Assembly: GCA_018000455.1 (NCBI GenBank)
Contig: JAGNJW010000026.1
Location: 1-64,000 of the forward strand
Direction of reading: 5' to 3'
Source: Acidobacteriota bacterium
GTDB taxonomy: Bacteria > Acidobacteriota > Vicinamibacteria > Vicinamibacterales > UBA2999
DNA: 64,000 nucleotides
The notes beneath the pieces are model-generated. The model saw only the letters and a list, made by a program, of their open reading frames with translations. It did not search any database and was not told the DNA's origin. Below are positions 54,191-62,758 of the stretch, piece by piece (the stretch's first letter is position 1; each line of letters begins with the position of its first letter). Position numbers and translations under genes: made by a program.

Positions 54191-54829
54191 ATGTTCGGTG
54201 TTCGTGGGGTCACGGGAGAGGTGTTTCGCGGGCCGCTGGACCAGTTGCTCCGGGCCCACCGGGTACTGGCGCCGGAGCCGTCGCGCACGGTGGAGCAGGA
54301 CGGCGGCGAGACCGTCCTGCCGACCTTCGTCGCGTCCCACGACGAGCCGCGGTATCAGGCGGCCGCCGCCGCCTACGCGGCGGCCGAGCAGTCCACGTTC
54401 GACCGTGGGCCGGTCTACTACGCCTATCAGGTGATGAGCCGCAACGTGCTCTCGCTGCCGCCCGATACCGGCGTCGTGGCAGCCTGGCGCGCGCTCGCCA
54501 GACGCGGCGTCGGCCAGGCGCCGATCCTGTTGCCAGACGGTGGCGTCGTCGGCCTCGTCTCTCGCGCCAACCTGCTGCAGGTGCTCAACGAAGAGGACGG
54601 CCACGTGCGAGACGCGCTCAAACGTACCGTGGCGCAGGTGATGATCACGCCGGTGGTCGTCGTCCAACCGGTCGCCGATGTCCGCCGTATCGCGCGCGTG
54701 ATGCTCGAGTATCACCTGCCGGCCCTGCCGGTGGTCGACGAGACCAGCGGCGTCCTCGAAGGCATCGTGTCACGCAGCGACCTGCTGCGCTGCGTGGTGA
54801 CCGAGCCGCCGCTGACGCTCTGGGCGTAG
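54191..54829 (+). CDS. Tandem CBS-domain protein
   Basis: The 212-residue protein has two CBS motifs. The first runs QVMSRNVLSLPPDTGVVAAWRALARRGVGQAPIL...VGLVSRANLLQVL; the second runs VAQVMITPVVVVQPVADVRRIARVMLEYHLPALPVVDE...GIVSRSDLLRCVV. The first ~75 residues are a helical region of unknown role. Stand-alone CBS pairs bind adenine nucleotides and regulate partner proteins. ATG 54191 is preceded by GGGAGG. Confidence 0.87.
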   Translation: MFGVRGVTGEVFRGPLDQLLRAHRVLAPEPSRTVEQDGGETVLPTFVASHDEPRYQAAAAAYAAAEQSTFDRGPVYYAYQVMSRNVLSLPPDTGVVAAWRALARRGVGQAPILLPDGGVVGLVSRANLLQVLNEEDGHVRDALKRTVAQVMITPVVVVQPVADVRRIARVMLEYHLPALPVVDETSGVLEGIVSRSDLLRCVVTEPPLTLWA

Positions 54830-54941
54830 GCCCGGCGCCGCCCAGGACGGAAGCCTCTGCGGCCGTCGATCCATCTATGGGGCCGAATCCCGTGCCGGCA
54901 GGTATCCTCCGGGGCACGGCTACGAGCCCGGGAGGAACGTT

Positions 54942-55463
54942 GTGAGAGACAGTCACGAGTCCGAGGAAGCAGTGGGGGCGGCCAGCGGTGACGGCGATCG
55001 GGGCGCTGAGGTGGCGGCGCTCGTCGCCGCCCTTGGCCTCGGGGAGAGCGAGCTCATCGCCACCCTGCACGCGCACGGCGTGCGCGCCGAAACCGTGCCG
55101 GTGCTCGAATGGGTCCCGGCGGTGGACGTGTGCTGGCTCGACGGGGCCGACGTCGCCGAGCGGCATGCCCTCCGCGTGCAATACGTGGCCGACGAGCGCA
55201 GCACCTCGGCCGGCGTCGCCCTGCTCGACCGCTGGCTGACGGCGCGCCCGCCTGCAGAGTTCTTCGCCGCAGGGCGCCGCGCCATGGCCGCGCGTCTCGC
55301 CCGCCTCGACCCGTCCGATCGCGGTGAGGTCATCGACCGCATCATCGCGATGTGCGAGGCCGCCGGCCGCGCCGCCGGGGCCGCCTTCGGCGTCGGCCCG
55401 CTCTCGGCGGCCGAGCAGGAGCGCATCCGGCAACTGCGGCGCGACCTCGAGCAACCGGACTGA
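54942..55463 (+). CDS. Helical protein of unknown function
   Basis: The 173-residue protein is almost all alpha-helical, with an acidic N-terminus and a compact central domain (AGVALLDRWLTARPPAEFFAAGRRAMAARLARLDPSDRGEVIDRIIAMCEAAGRAAG). That stretch resembles TerB-like helical domains, but I do not recognise the family with certainty. GTG 54942 follows a GGAGG site (54931-54935), and a TATCCT element lies at 54903-54908, so this gene, unlike its neighbours, has a normal leader. Confidence 0.65.
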   Translation: MRDSHESEEAVGAASGDGDRGAEVAALVAALGLGESELIATLHAHGVRAETVPVLEWVPAVDVCWLDGADVAERHALRVQYVADERSTSAGVALLDRWLTARPPAEFFAAGRRAMAARLARLDPSDRGEVIDRIIAMCEAAGRAAGAAFGVGPLSAAEQERIRQLRRDLEQPD

Positions 55464-55480
55464 GCGGCCGGCGGTCGACC

Positions 55481-55975
55481 TTACGGCGCGGCGTCCACGC
55501 CGCCCCACAGGTTCATCGTGTTCAGCCCGGAGAGGCCGCAGGCCTTCAGATACAGGAACAACTGCATGCGGTAGGCGACACAGCCGTTGAGCACCCACGT
55601 GACGAGCTGCACGCCGCGCGGCGCCTTGCCGAAGATGTCGATCTCGGCTCGCAGGTCGTCGTCCGACAGGCGTTCGATCGCCGTCGCGTAGAAGTCGGCG
55701 TGCCCGGCGATGGCCGCCAGCGCCTCATCGAAGGTGCGTGCGGCGCCCACTTGCTCGGCCGCCGTCCATGCCGCTTCGTCGAACGTGCCGGCCGCCACGG
55801 CCTCGACCAGTGCCGGTCCCATCATGCTGTGGTACTTCACCAGTTCGAGGGTGCTGCGCTGTCCGGGCGTGGGCCGGTAGTCGAGCATGCCAGGTTCGAT
55901 CTTGCCAGTCAGGTGCAGGAAGATGCGGACGTCCTGCTGCAGCATCGTGATGAGTTCAGGCTTGGTGAGGACCAT
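55481..55975 (-). CDS. DUF1993 / DinB-like four-helix protein
   Basis: The 164-residue protein fits the DUF1993 family, a branch of the DinB-like metal-binding four-helix bundles: MLQQDVRIFLHL, VKYHSMMGPALVEAV, GHADFYATAIERL, AYRMQLFLYLKACG and NMNLWGGVD at the end. Family members have no settled function; some DinB relatives are thiol transferases. ATG 55975 is preceded by TATCGT on the minus strand, eight bases away. It is convergent with the gene at 54942-55463. Confidence 0.85.
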   Translation of the reverse strand: MVLTKPELITMLQQDVRIFLHLTGKIEPGMLDYRPTPGQRSTLELVKYHSMMGPALVEAVAAGTFDEAAWTAAEQVGAARTFDEALAAIAGHADFYATAIERLSDDDLRAEIDIFGKAPRGVQLVTWVLNGCVAYRMQLFLYLKACGLSGLNTMNLWGGVDAAP

Positions 55976-55983
55976 CCGCCGGC

Positions 55984-55989
55984 ACGATA
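55984..55989 (-). promoter_or_regulatory. TATCGT -10 element, leaderless type, minus strand
   Basis: On the minus strand TATCGT ends eight bases before ATG 55975 with no ribosome site. Confidence 0.5.
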
Positions 55990-56033
55990 GCACGGTCCTG
56001 CCCGGTCGATGACGGCGCCGAGTCGCCGGTGGC

Positions 56034-56675
56034 TCAGCGTGCCGGCGCCTGGCAGCCAGGATGGCCGGGGATGTTCAGGCCGAGCGTGATGTCGCGGGTG
56101 GCGATCCAGCGGCCGTCGACCCGCTTCGGTGTGACGATTCCGTCGCCACCGCGGCCCGCGGTGAGTTTCCCACGTTCGGCGGGCGTGAGTAGCGGATCGT
56201 CGGTGAACATGACGTCGTCGATGTAGTAGGTCGCGCAACCGCGCTCGATGACGTGCATGTGCACGTGCTGCGGCAAGTCGCGGCTGGGATACGTCCCCGG
56301 GCGGATGGTCTCGAACGCGTAGCGGCCGTCGGGTCCGCTCAGAACCCACCCGCGCAGCGCGCCATGCCGATCGCCGGCCGCGCCGGTAGGTTGCGACGGC
56401 CGTGGATACACGCCTTGGTCGTTGGTCTGATACGCGTAGACCACGACGCCGGCGCGCGGACGGCGGTCAGGCCCGAGCACCCGTCCCGTGATCGTCATCG
56501 GCGCGCCGGGTTCCCCGATAGCGGCGATCCGCGCCGTGGGCGAGAGCGGCGATGGCAAGCCCTGGAAGACGGCCTCGCACCCTTCACAGGGCAGGCCCAC
56601 GATGGGTTCCTGGGCGTACGCCCCGCCCGCGACGCAGGCGGCCATTGCGAGCGTGGCGAACAACGTGTGACGCAT
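56034..56675 (-). CDS. Secreted intradiol dioxygenase-like protein
   Basis: The 213-residue protein has a signal peptide (TLFATLAMAACVAGGAYAQ) and the beta-sandwich core of intradiol ring-cleavage dioxygenases. It includes GRVLGPDRRPRAGVVVYAYQTND, GVYP, GPDGRYAFETIRPGTYPSRDLPQHVHMHV and a final FTDDPLL. Tyr and His ligands that would bind iron are visible (YAYQ, VYP, HVHMH). Exported members are common in Acidobacteria but their substrates are unknown; polymer-derived aromatics are one possibility. The extra CEGC pair near the N-terminus is unusual. Confidence 0.8.
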   Translation of the reverse strand: MRHTLFATLAMAACVAGGAYAQEPIVGLPCEGCEAVFQGLPSPLSPTARIAAIGEPGAPMTITGRVLGPDRRPRAGVVVYAYQTNDQGVYPRPSQPTGAAGDRHGALRGWVLSGPDGRYAFETIRPGTYPSRDLPQHVHMHVIERGCATYYIDDVMFTDDPLLTPAERGKLTAGRGGDGIVTPKRVDGRWIATRDITLGLNIPGHPGCQAPAR

Positions 56676-56796
56676 TCTGGATGCTCCCCGAGGCGCCGGC
56701 CTTCGACGCGTGCGTCGGCCCGGGCCCTTTTCGGAGACAACACCTTACATCGAGATGCGTACGCGCGTTCGACCTACAGAAGACAGATCCGTTTGC

Positions 56797-56802
56797 TACA
56801 CT
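56797..56802 (+). promoter_or_regulatory. TACACT -10 element before the beta-propeller gene
   Basis: TACACT is followed by an 18-base gap plus GGAGG (56815-56819), showing a conventional leader of about 18 bases before ATG 56827. Confidence 0.5.
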
Positions 56803-56826
56803 CGCATCTTTACGGAGGTCCGACGT

Positions 56827-59800
56827 ATGCCCCGCGCCCCGCGCACGCTTTTCCTTCCCTCGGCGTTCAGCGGCCTGGCCGCGCTGGCGCTGGCCGCCGC
56901 CGTGACGGTTCCGGCCCTGACCCTTCGGGCGCAGACGCCGGCGCCAGCGGCCCAAACGCCGCCCGCGCCTCCGGCCTCGCCGGCCGAGGCCGTGCTCGGC
57001 ACCTACAAGTGGCGCAGCATCGGTCCCGATCGTGGCGGCCGCTCGATTGCCGTTGCCGGCGTGAAGGGACGGCCGCTGGAGGCCTACTTCGGCGCCGTCG
57101 GCGGCGGCCTCTGGAAGACCACCGATGCCGGCAGCAACTGGAAGCCGGTGACCGACGGCCAGATCACGAGCTCGTCGGTGGGCGCGTTGGCGGTGTCGGA
57201 ATCGAATCCCGACCTCATCTTCATCGGCATGGGAGAGTCGTGTATCCGCGGCAACATCATGCCGGGCGACGGCGTCTACAAGTCGGCCGACGCCGGCAAG
57301 ACGTGGGCGCACGTGGGCTTCAAGAACGTGGAAGCGATCTCCAAGATCCGTATCCACCCTACCAACCCCAACGTCGTCTTCGTCGCCGCTTTCGGCAACT
57401 ACCACGGCCCGAGCGACGACCGCGGCGTCTTCAAGAGCACCGACGGCGGGACGAGCTGGAAGAAGGTGCTCTTCCGCGACAGCAAGACTGGCGCCGTCGA
57501 CCTGTCGATCGATCGCAGGAATCCCAACGTGATGTACGCGTCGCTCTGGGAGGCCTACCGCATGGAGTATCAGATGTCGAGCGGCGGTCCGGGCTCCGGC
57601 CTCTTCAAGTCGACCGATGGCGGTGACACCTGGACCGAGATCACACGTGCGCCTGGCATGCCGGCCGGCATGGTGGGCCGCATCGGCGTGGCCGTCTCCG
57701 GGGCCGATGGCAGCCGCGTCTACGCCCTCGTCGAGAACGACAACGGCGGCCTGTTCGTGTCGGATGACGCCGGCGCCAGCTGGAAGCTGATGAACGCGGC
57801 CCGCAGCGTGCGGCAGCGGGCGTTCTACTACACGCACGTCTTCGCCGATCCGAACCAGAAGGACGTCGTCTACATGCAGAACACGGCGCTCTTTCGTTCG
57901 ACCGACGCCGGCAAGACGCTGGTGTCGATCGGCCAGGGCACGCACGGCGATCATCACGACCTGTGGATCGATCCCGACGATTCCAACCACGTGATCGATG
58001 GCAATGACGGCGGCGGCGCCATCACGTTCAACGTGACGGCGGGACGCCAGCTGACGTGGAGCGACCAGGACTTCCCGACCGCGCAGTTCTACCACGTGGC
58101 GACCACCGCCCACCTGCCGTTCCACGTCTGTGGCTCGCAGCAGGACAACACGACGCTCTGCGTGCCGAGCGACACCAAGATGGGCGGCGGCTTCGGCCGC
58201 ATCCCCCCGGTGGCCCCCTACGTGGCCGGCGGCGGCGAGCCCGGCTACATCGCGCCACACCCGAGCGATTCCGATCTCTACTTCGCCGGTACCAACAACG
58301 GTTCGTTCTTGACGCGCTACAACAAGCGCACCGGGGAGCTGAAGGAAGTGGGCGCCTACCCGCGCTTCTTCTCAGGTGAGGCGTCGAAGGACGTCAAGGA
58401 GCGGTGGCAGTGGACCTATCCGATCATCTTCTCCTACACCGACCCCAACGTGCTCTACACGACGTCGCAGCGGGTGTGGAAGTCGACCAACGGCGGCGAC
58501 TCGTGGGAAGCGATCAGCGGCGATCTGACCAGGCACGACCCGAAGACGATGGGGGATTCCGGCGGCCCGATCACCCACGACATGAACAGTCCGGAGATCT
58601 ACGCAACGGTGTTCTCGCTGGCTCCGGGCAAGAAAGACGGCAACCTCATCTGGGCCGGTTCCGACGATGGCGTCGTGCAGGTGACGCGCGACGGCGGCAA
58701 GGCCTGGGCCAAGGTCACACCGGCTGCCATGCCCGATCTGGGCCGCGTGAGCCAGCTCGATGGTTCGGCGTTCGACAACGGCACCGCCTACATGGCGGTC
58801 AAGAAGATGCTGCTCGGCGACCAGTCGCCCCACATCTTCCGCACCAGAGACTTCGGCGCCACGTGGACGAAGATCGTCACCGGGCTGCCCGCCAACGACT
58901 ACGTGCACACCGTGCGCGAGGATCCTGAGCGCAAGGGCCTGCTCTACGCCGGCACCCAGCACGGCGTGTATGTGTCGTTCAACGACGGCGACCTGTGGCA
59001 GAAGTTCAGCAGCGGCCTGCCTGATGTGCCGGTGACCGACCTGTGGGTGTCTGGCACCTCGCTCGCGATCGCCACTCACGGCCGCAGCTTCTACGTGATG
59101 GACAACATGACGACGCTGCGCCAGTTCGCGGGCATGCTCGCCGACGTCACGCTCTTCCAGCCGCCCGACGCGATTCGTGGTCTCGATCGCGTGCTCATCG
59201 ACTACTACCTGAAGGCGCAGCCGAAGAACCTCACGCTCGAGATCCTCGACGGCCAGGGCGCCGTGATGCGGGCCTTCACGGGTGAGCCGCCGAAGAAGGA
59301 CGGCGAGGGCGAGGACGAGGACCGTCCGCGCGGACCGCAGACCACCGTGCCGATGACAGCCGGGATGAACCGCGCCACCTGGGACCTGGCCTCGACCCCC
59401 GTGGTCGGCTTCCCGGGCATGATCCTGTGGGGTGCCACCCAGAACGGGCCGACGGTGCTGCCCGGACGCTACCAGGTGAAGCTCACGGCCGACGGCGTCA
59501 CCCAGACGCAGCCGCTCACCATCACCAAGCACCCGTTGCGCGATATCAGCGACGCCGATCTCCTGTTCCAGTGGGAGCTGGCCTCGCGTATCCGCGACAA
59601 GGTGAACGAAGCCAATTTGTCGGTCGTCAAGATCCGGCGTATCAAGACCGAAGCGGCGGAGAAGACCAAAGGCGCGCCGAAGGAAGTGGTGGCCGCCGCC
59701 GACACCCTGGTCAGGAACCTGAGCGCCGTCGAGGAGCAGATCTACCAGGTGAAGAACCAGAGCGGGCAGGATCCGCTCAACTTCCCGATCCGCACCAACA

Positions 59801-59997
59801 ATCGCCTGGCATCACTGCTGCGGGTGGCGGTCACCGGCGAAGGCCGGCCCACCGGCAACGTCGGACCGATCTTCGACGAGCTGGCGGCCGAACTGAAGGC
59901 CGAGCAGGACGCGCTCGACAAGGCGCTGGCCTCCGACCTCGTGGCCCTCAACCGCATGCTGACGCGGATCAAGAAAGAGCCGGTGAGCGACAAGTAG
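56827..59997 (+). CDS. Secreted sortilin/BNR-type beta-propeller protein
   Basis: The 1056-residue exported protein has a signal peptide and about ten BNR/Asp-box repeats, for example GGLWKTTDAGSNWKP, GVYKSADAGKTWAH, GVFKSTDGGTSWKK, GLFKSTDGGDTWTE, RVWKSTNGGDSWEA and GVVQVTRDGGKAWAK. It is of the VPS10/sortilin-like 'glycosyl hydrolase' type common in Acidobacteria. After residue ~800 comes a beta domain with a very acidic patch (DGEGEDEDRPRGP), and a helical C-terminus. ATG 56827 follows GGAGG by seven bases; an upstream in-frame extension lacks homology. Catalytic function is unproven. Confidence 0.85.
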   Translation: MPRAPRTLFLPSAFSGLAALALAAAVTVPALTLRAQTPAPAAQTPPAPPASPAEAVLGTYKWRSIGPDRGGRSIAVAGVKGRPLEAYFGAVGGGLWKTTDAGSNWKPVTDGQITSSSVGALAVSESNPDLIFIGMGESCIRGNIMPGDGVYKSADAGKTWAHVGFKNVEAISKIRIHPTNPNVVFVAAFGNYHGPSDDRGVFKSTDGGTSWKKVLFRDSKTGAVDLSIDRRNPNVMYASLWEAYRMEYQMSSGGPGSGLFKSTDGGDTWTEITRAPGMPAGMVGRIGVAVSGADGSRVYALVENDNGGLFVSDDAGASWKLMNAARSVRQRAFYYTHVFADPNQKDVVYMQNTALFRSTDAGKTLVSIGQGTHGDHHDLWIDPDDSNHVIDGNDGGGAITFNVTAGRQLTWSDQDFPTAQFYHVATTAHLPFHVCGSQQDNTTLCVPSDTKMGGGFGRIPPVAPYVAGGGEPGYIAPHPSDSDLYFAGTNNGSFLTRYNKRTGELKEVGAYPRFFSGEASKDVKERWQWTYPIIFSYTDPNVLYTTSQRVWKSTNGGDSWEAISGDLTRHDPKTMGDSGGPITHDMNSPEIYATVFSLAPGKKDGNLIWAGSDDGVVQVTRDGGKAWAKVTPAAMPDLGRVSQLDGSAFDNGTAYMAVKKMLLGDQSPHIFRTRDFGATWTKIVTGLPANDYVHTVREDPERKGLLYAGTQHGVYVSFNDGDLWQKFSSGLPDVPVTDLWVSGTSLAIATHGRSFYVMDNMTTLRQFAGMLADVTLFQPPDAIRGLDRVLIDYYLKAQPKNLTLEILDGQGAVMRAFTGEPPKKDGEGEDEDRPRGPQTTVPMTAGMNRATWDLASTPVVGFPGMILWGATQNGPTVLPGRYQVKLTADGVTQTQPLTITKHPLRDISDADLLFQWELASRIRDKVNEANLSVVKIRRIKTEAAEKTKGAPKEVVAAADTLVRNLSAVEEQIYQVKNQSGQDPLNFPIRTNNRLASLLRVAVTGEGRPTGNVGPIFDELAAELKAEQDALDKALASDLVALNRMLTRIKKEPVSDK

Positions 59998-60354
59998 CAG
60001 AGCGGCCGGCGTGCTGGCAGGGCCCAGTGTGCCGCCGTGAACCCGTGCGTCGTGCGCCAGGAGGGCATCGGGCACCCGCTCGATCGTCGTGACGTCGCTC
60101 GTCACCTCTGAGAAGAATCCGGCAGCGGGTTCGCTGAAGTCGATACCGTACTCCTGGCCAGCGTCCTCGATCACATCGCCTTCGATCGGCGCCTCTGGCG
60201 ACGACGCCGCAATCGCTCGAGAGAAGTCCACATGTCGCGGTGCCGGCAGAATCAGATACCGGGCCGTGTCCGAGCCACTGCGAAAGCGATGGACTGCGCC
60301 ACCCGTCTCGACCAGCCCCTTGCCGCCTCGGAGTCCAACCCCGGCAACCGTAGG
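59998..60354 (-). other. 357-base gap with an open frame downstream of the antiporter
   Basis: No standard gene was found. On the minus strand the frame of the antiporter stays open after its TGA (60357-60355) through the whole gap. It encodes a protein-like stretch (ETGGAVHRFRSGSDTARYLILPAP, then EGDVIEDAGQEYGIDFSEPAAGFF) reminiscent of a cupin end. There is no start codon apart from GTG 60231. It may be a gene remnant. Confidence 0.35.
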
Positions 60355-62139
60355 TCAGGCAGGGTCGCTGTCGCTGCGTGACGAAGGTGGCGGGCTGGCG
60401 GGTTCCATTCGCCCCTGAGGCTCCGAGGGGCTCGCATCCTCCTCCTTGGGACCGTCGCGTTCGGCGTTGTACGTGAGTGCCACATAGTCTGGCTCCGTGC
60501 CTTGAGTGACGAAGAAGGGTCCGAACCGGGCGGGTCGGCGTTCCTCCCCGGCGTCCAACAGCGAGCCCACCGGCTCCTCCGACGACGTGGGCCCGGGGAT
60601 GCCGAAGAACCGGTGGAGCTGTCCGATTGTGCTTTCGGCGTGGAAGCCGAGCGTGAAGCCGGGCATGAGCGAAGGCGCTTCGGCGTTGGAGTCGAACAAG
60701 TGGTCGATGAGCGGTTTGATCCGGGTCCGCATGGCGATGAAGACGTGGTCGCCAGGCCGGAGGGCCGTCGCGCCGCGCGGCATGATCACCTCCTCCCCTC
60801 GGACGACGAGCGTGACGACGACCCCGTCTGGCAGCGCGACGTCGCGGAGGAGTTGGCCGGCCACGCGCGCCGACGGCGTGACCGTGTAGTCCACGATCTC
60901 CCCGTCCACGTGGCGCAGGGCGTTGATCTCGACGGAGAGCGGCGGCGCCGGGTCAGCCGGGCGACTGAGCTTCAGCCAACGCGCTACGACGGGGAGCGAC
61001 CACCCCTGCGTGATCGCGGAGATGAGCACGACGAAGAACACCGCGTTGAACAGGATCTCGCTTCCTGGCACGCCGGCCATGAGGGGGAACGTGGCGAGCG
61101 TGATCGGGACGGCCCCTTTCAGACCGACCCACGAGAGGAAGGTCAGCTCGCGCAGGCGGAACCCGAACGGGAGGGCGGAGACCACCACGGCGAAGGGCCG
61201 CGCCACGAAGATCAGCGCCAGGGCGATCAGCAGCCCGTCGTCCGCGACGTCGAGCAGACGGCTCGGGAAGCTCAGCAGTCCCAGCATCACGAACAGGACG
61301 ATCTGCCCGAGCCAGGCCGCCGCGTCGTGGAAGGAGAAGATCCCGCGTCGGAACACGATGGCGCCGTTACCGAGGACGATCCCGGCGAGATAAACGGCCA
61401 GGAACCCGCTTCCCCCCAGCACAGCGGCGAGCCCGAAGGCCAGCAGCCCGAAGGCCATCGCCAGGAGCGGGTACAGACCCGGGTGGTCGAGGTTGATGCG
61501 GTTGACCGCCCACGCCGCCACGCGCCCGACGCCTAGGCCCGCGGCTGCGCCGACGCCGAACTGGAGGACGAACAAGAGGAGGAGCGCGACGGCCGAACCG
61601 GCCGTGCCCGTGATAGCCCCGATGAGGCCGAGCGTGAGGAAGATCGCCATCGGGTCGTTCGACCCACTCTCGACCTCGAGCGTGGCCGCCAACCGCTCCG
61701 GCAGCGCGACGCCACTCGTACGGAGGACGGAGAACACCGCCGCCGCGTCGGTCGAGCCGACGATGGCACCGAGGAGCATCCCGTGGAGGAGCGGGACGTC
61801 CAGCACCCACGTCGCCGCCAGACCCGTCAACGCCGAGGTGAGGAGGACCCCCACGGTCGCCAGGGAGAGGGCGGGCCGCCATGCCGAGCGTACGGCGCCC
61901 AAGGACGTGCGGAGGCCGCCGTCGAAGAGGATGAGCGCGAGCGCGGCGCTCCCGACGCTGTTCGCGAAGCCGTAGTCCTCGAACGCGATCCGGCCGAGCC
62001 CCTCGGAGCCGGCCAGCATGCCCACGGCGAGGAACAGCACGAGCACCGGCATCCCCAACCGCGCCGAGAACTTGCTCGACCCGATGCCGAGGAGGAGGAG
62101 AACCCCGGCCAAGAACATTACGGCGTTGATTGAACCCAT
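60355..62139 (-). CDS. nhaP2: K+/H+ antiporter, NhaP2 type
   Basis: The 594-residue protein has about 13 TM helices of the CPA1 family, with ion-binding motifs GSTDAAAVFSVL and EVESGSNDPMAIF. A cytoplasmic RCK_C/TrkA-C domain lies near 400-485 (VDYTVTPSARVAGQLLRDVALPDGVVVTLVVRGEEVIMPRG... LRPGDHVFIAM). A CorC-like C-terminal part and an acidic, proline/serine-rich tail follow. This is the architecture of NhaP2/CvrA, which exports K+ and protects cells at low osmolarity. ATG 62139 gives a complete first helix. Confidence 0.92.
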   Translation of the reverse strand: MGSINAVMFLAGVLLLLGIGSSKFSARLGMPVLVLFLAVGMLAGSEGLGRIAFEDYGFANSVGSAALALILFDGGLRTSLGAVRSAWRPALSLATVGVLLTSALTGLAATWVLDVPLLHGMLLGAIVGSTDAAAVFSVLRTSGVALPERLAATLEVESGSNDPMAIFLTLGLIGAITGTAGSAVALLLLFVLQFGVGAAAGLGVGRVAAWAVNRINLDHPGLYPLLAMAFGLLAFGLAAVLGGSGFLAVYLAGIVLGNGAIVFRRGIFSFHDAAAWLGQIVLFVMLGLLSFPSRLLDVADDGLLIALALIFVARPFAVVVSALPFGFRLRELTFLSWVGLKGAVPITLATFPLMAGVPGSEILFNAVFFVVLISAITQGWSLPVVARWLKLSRPADPAPPLSVEINALRHVDGEIVDYTVTPSARVAGQLLRDVALPDGVVVTLVVRGEEVIMPRGATALRPGDHVFIAMRTRIKPLIDHLFDSNAEAPSLMPGFTLGFHAESTIGQLHRFFGIPGPTSSEEPVGSLLDAGEERRPARFGPFFVTQGTEPDYVALTYNAERDGPKEEDASPSEPQGRMEPASPPPSSRSDSDPA

Positions 62140-62758
62140 CGTCTACGCAGGTTAGCGCCACCGTCTCATTCCTGAGCCGCATTGTCTCCCGGCCGTTCGC
62201 ATCTACGCTCACCAACGCGAATGCTCGACCGGTGGCGGAGTCGGCTTCGTCTGGTCACGACACGCCCTTGGCCGTCGATCTCTCGGATCGTAACCATGGT
62301 CTCAAACGTCGTCCCGGGTCTCTGGTCAGTTTCACCCACACGTCCACGGTCGTCTGTGCCGCATGAGTGGGGTCTGCGCGAGGCCTCACCCCGCCACCCC
62401 CTGGGGGATATGACGCCGGTCATAGGCCGGCTCCGGAGGTGCTGGTAAACCCCCAGAGGATCCGGCGGCCCTTCAAGCCATCATCGTCGTCGGCGGTCAC
62501 AGCAGCGGCGTCGACGAGCCGTCGGTCGTCGGGCACATCCTGCGCACCCGGCCGACGCAAAACGTGGGAAGCGGTCAAGGTGTCTGCCCACCGGTATTCG
62601 AGATGGATGACCAGAGCGGTCTCCAAGGCTAGGGACCTGGCTGGAAGCCTTGCCGCGCCGCGAAGGTCGCGCGCGCGTTCGGCCACTGAGGATGCCGTGA
62701 ACCTGGGTACGGAAAAGGCGCTCATAGAGGCGCCAGGCGAACAGATAAGGAGCTGCAG
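62140..62758. other. 619-base intergenic region
   Basis: No gene was recognised on either strand. Two adjacent inverted repeats lie at 62397-62407 (CCCCCTGGGGG) and 62409-62424 (TATGAC-GCCG-GTCATA). An AAGGAG ribosome site of the following gene ends the region. Frames on both strands lack conserved motifs. Confidence 0.5.
62397..62424. repeat. Pair of adjacent inverted repeats
   Basis: CCCCCTGGGGG is followed after one base by TATGAC GCCG GTCATA. The second is a dyad suitable for a dimeric regulator; it lies about 335 bases before the M20 gene, so its target is unclear. Confidence 0.35.

Noticed and set aside
60355..60357. Selenocysteine or programmed readthrough at the antiporter TGA
   Set aside because: The antiporter is already full length with its usual domains, and no SECIS-like hairpin directly follows.
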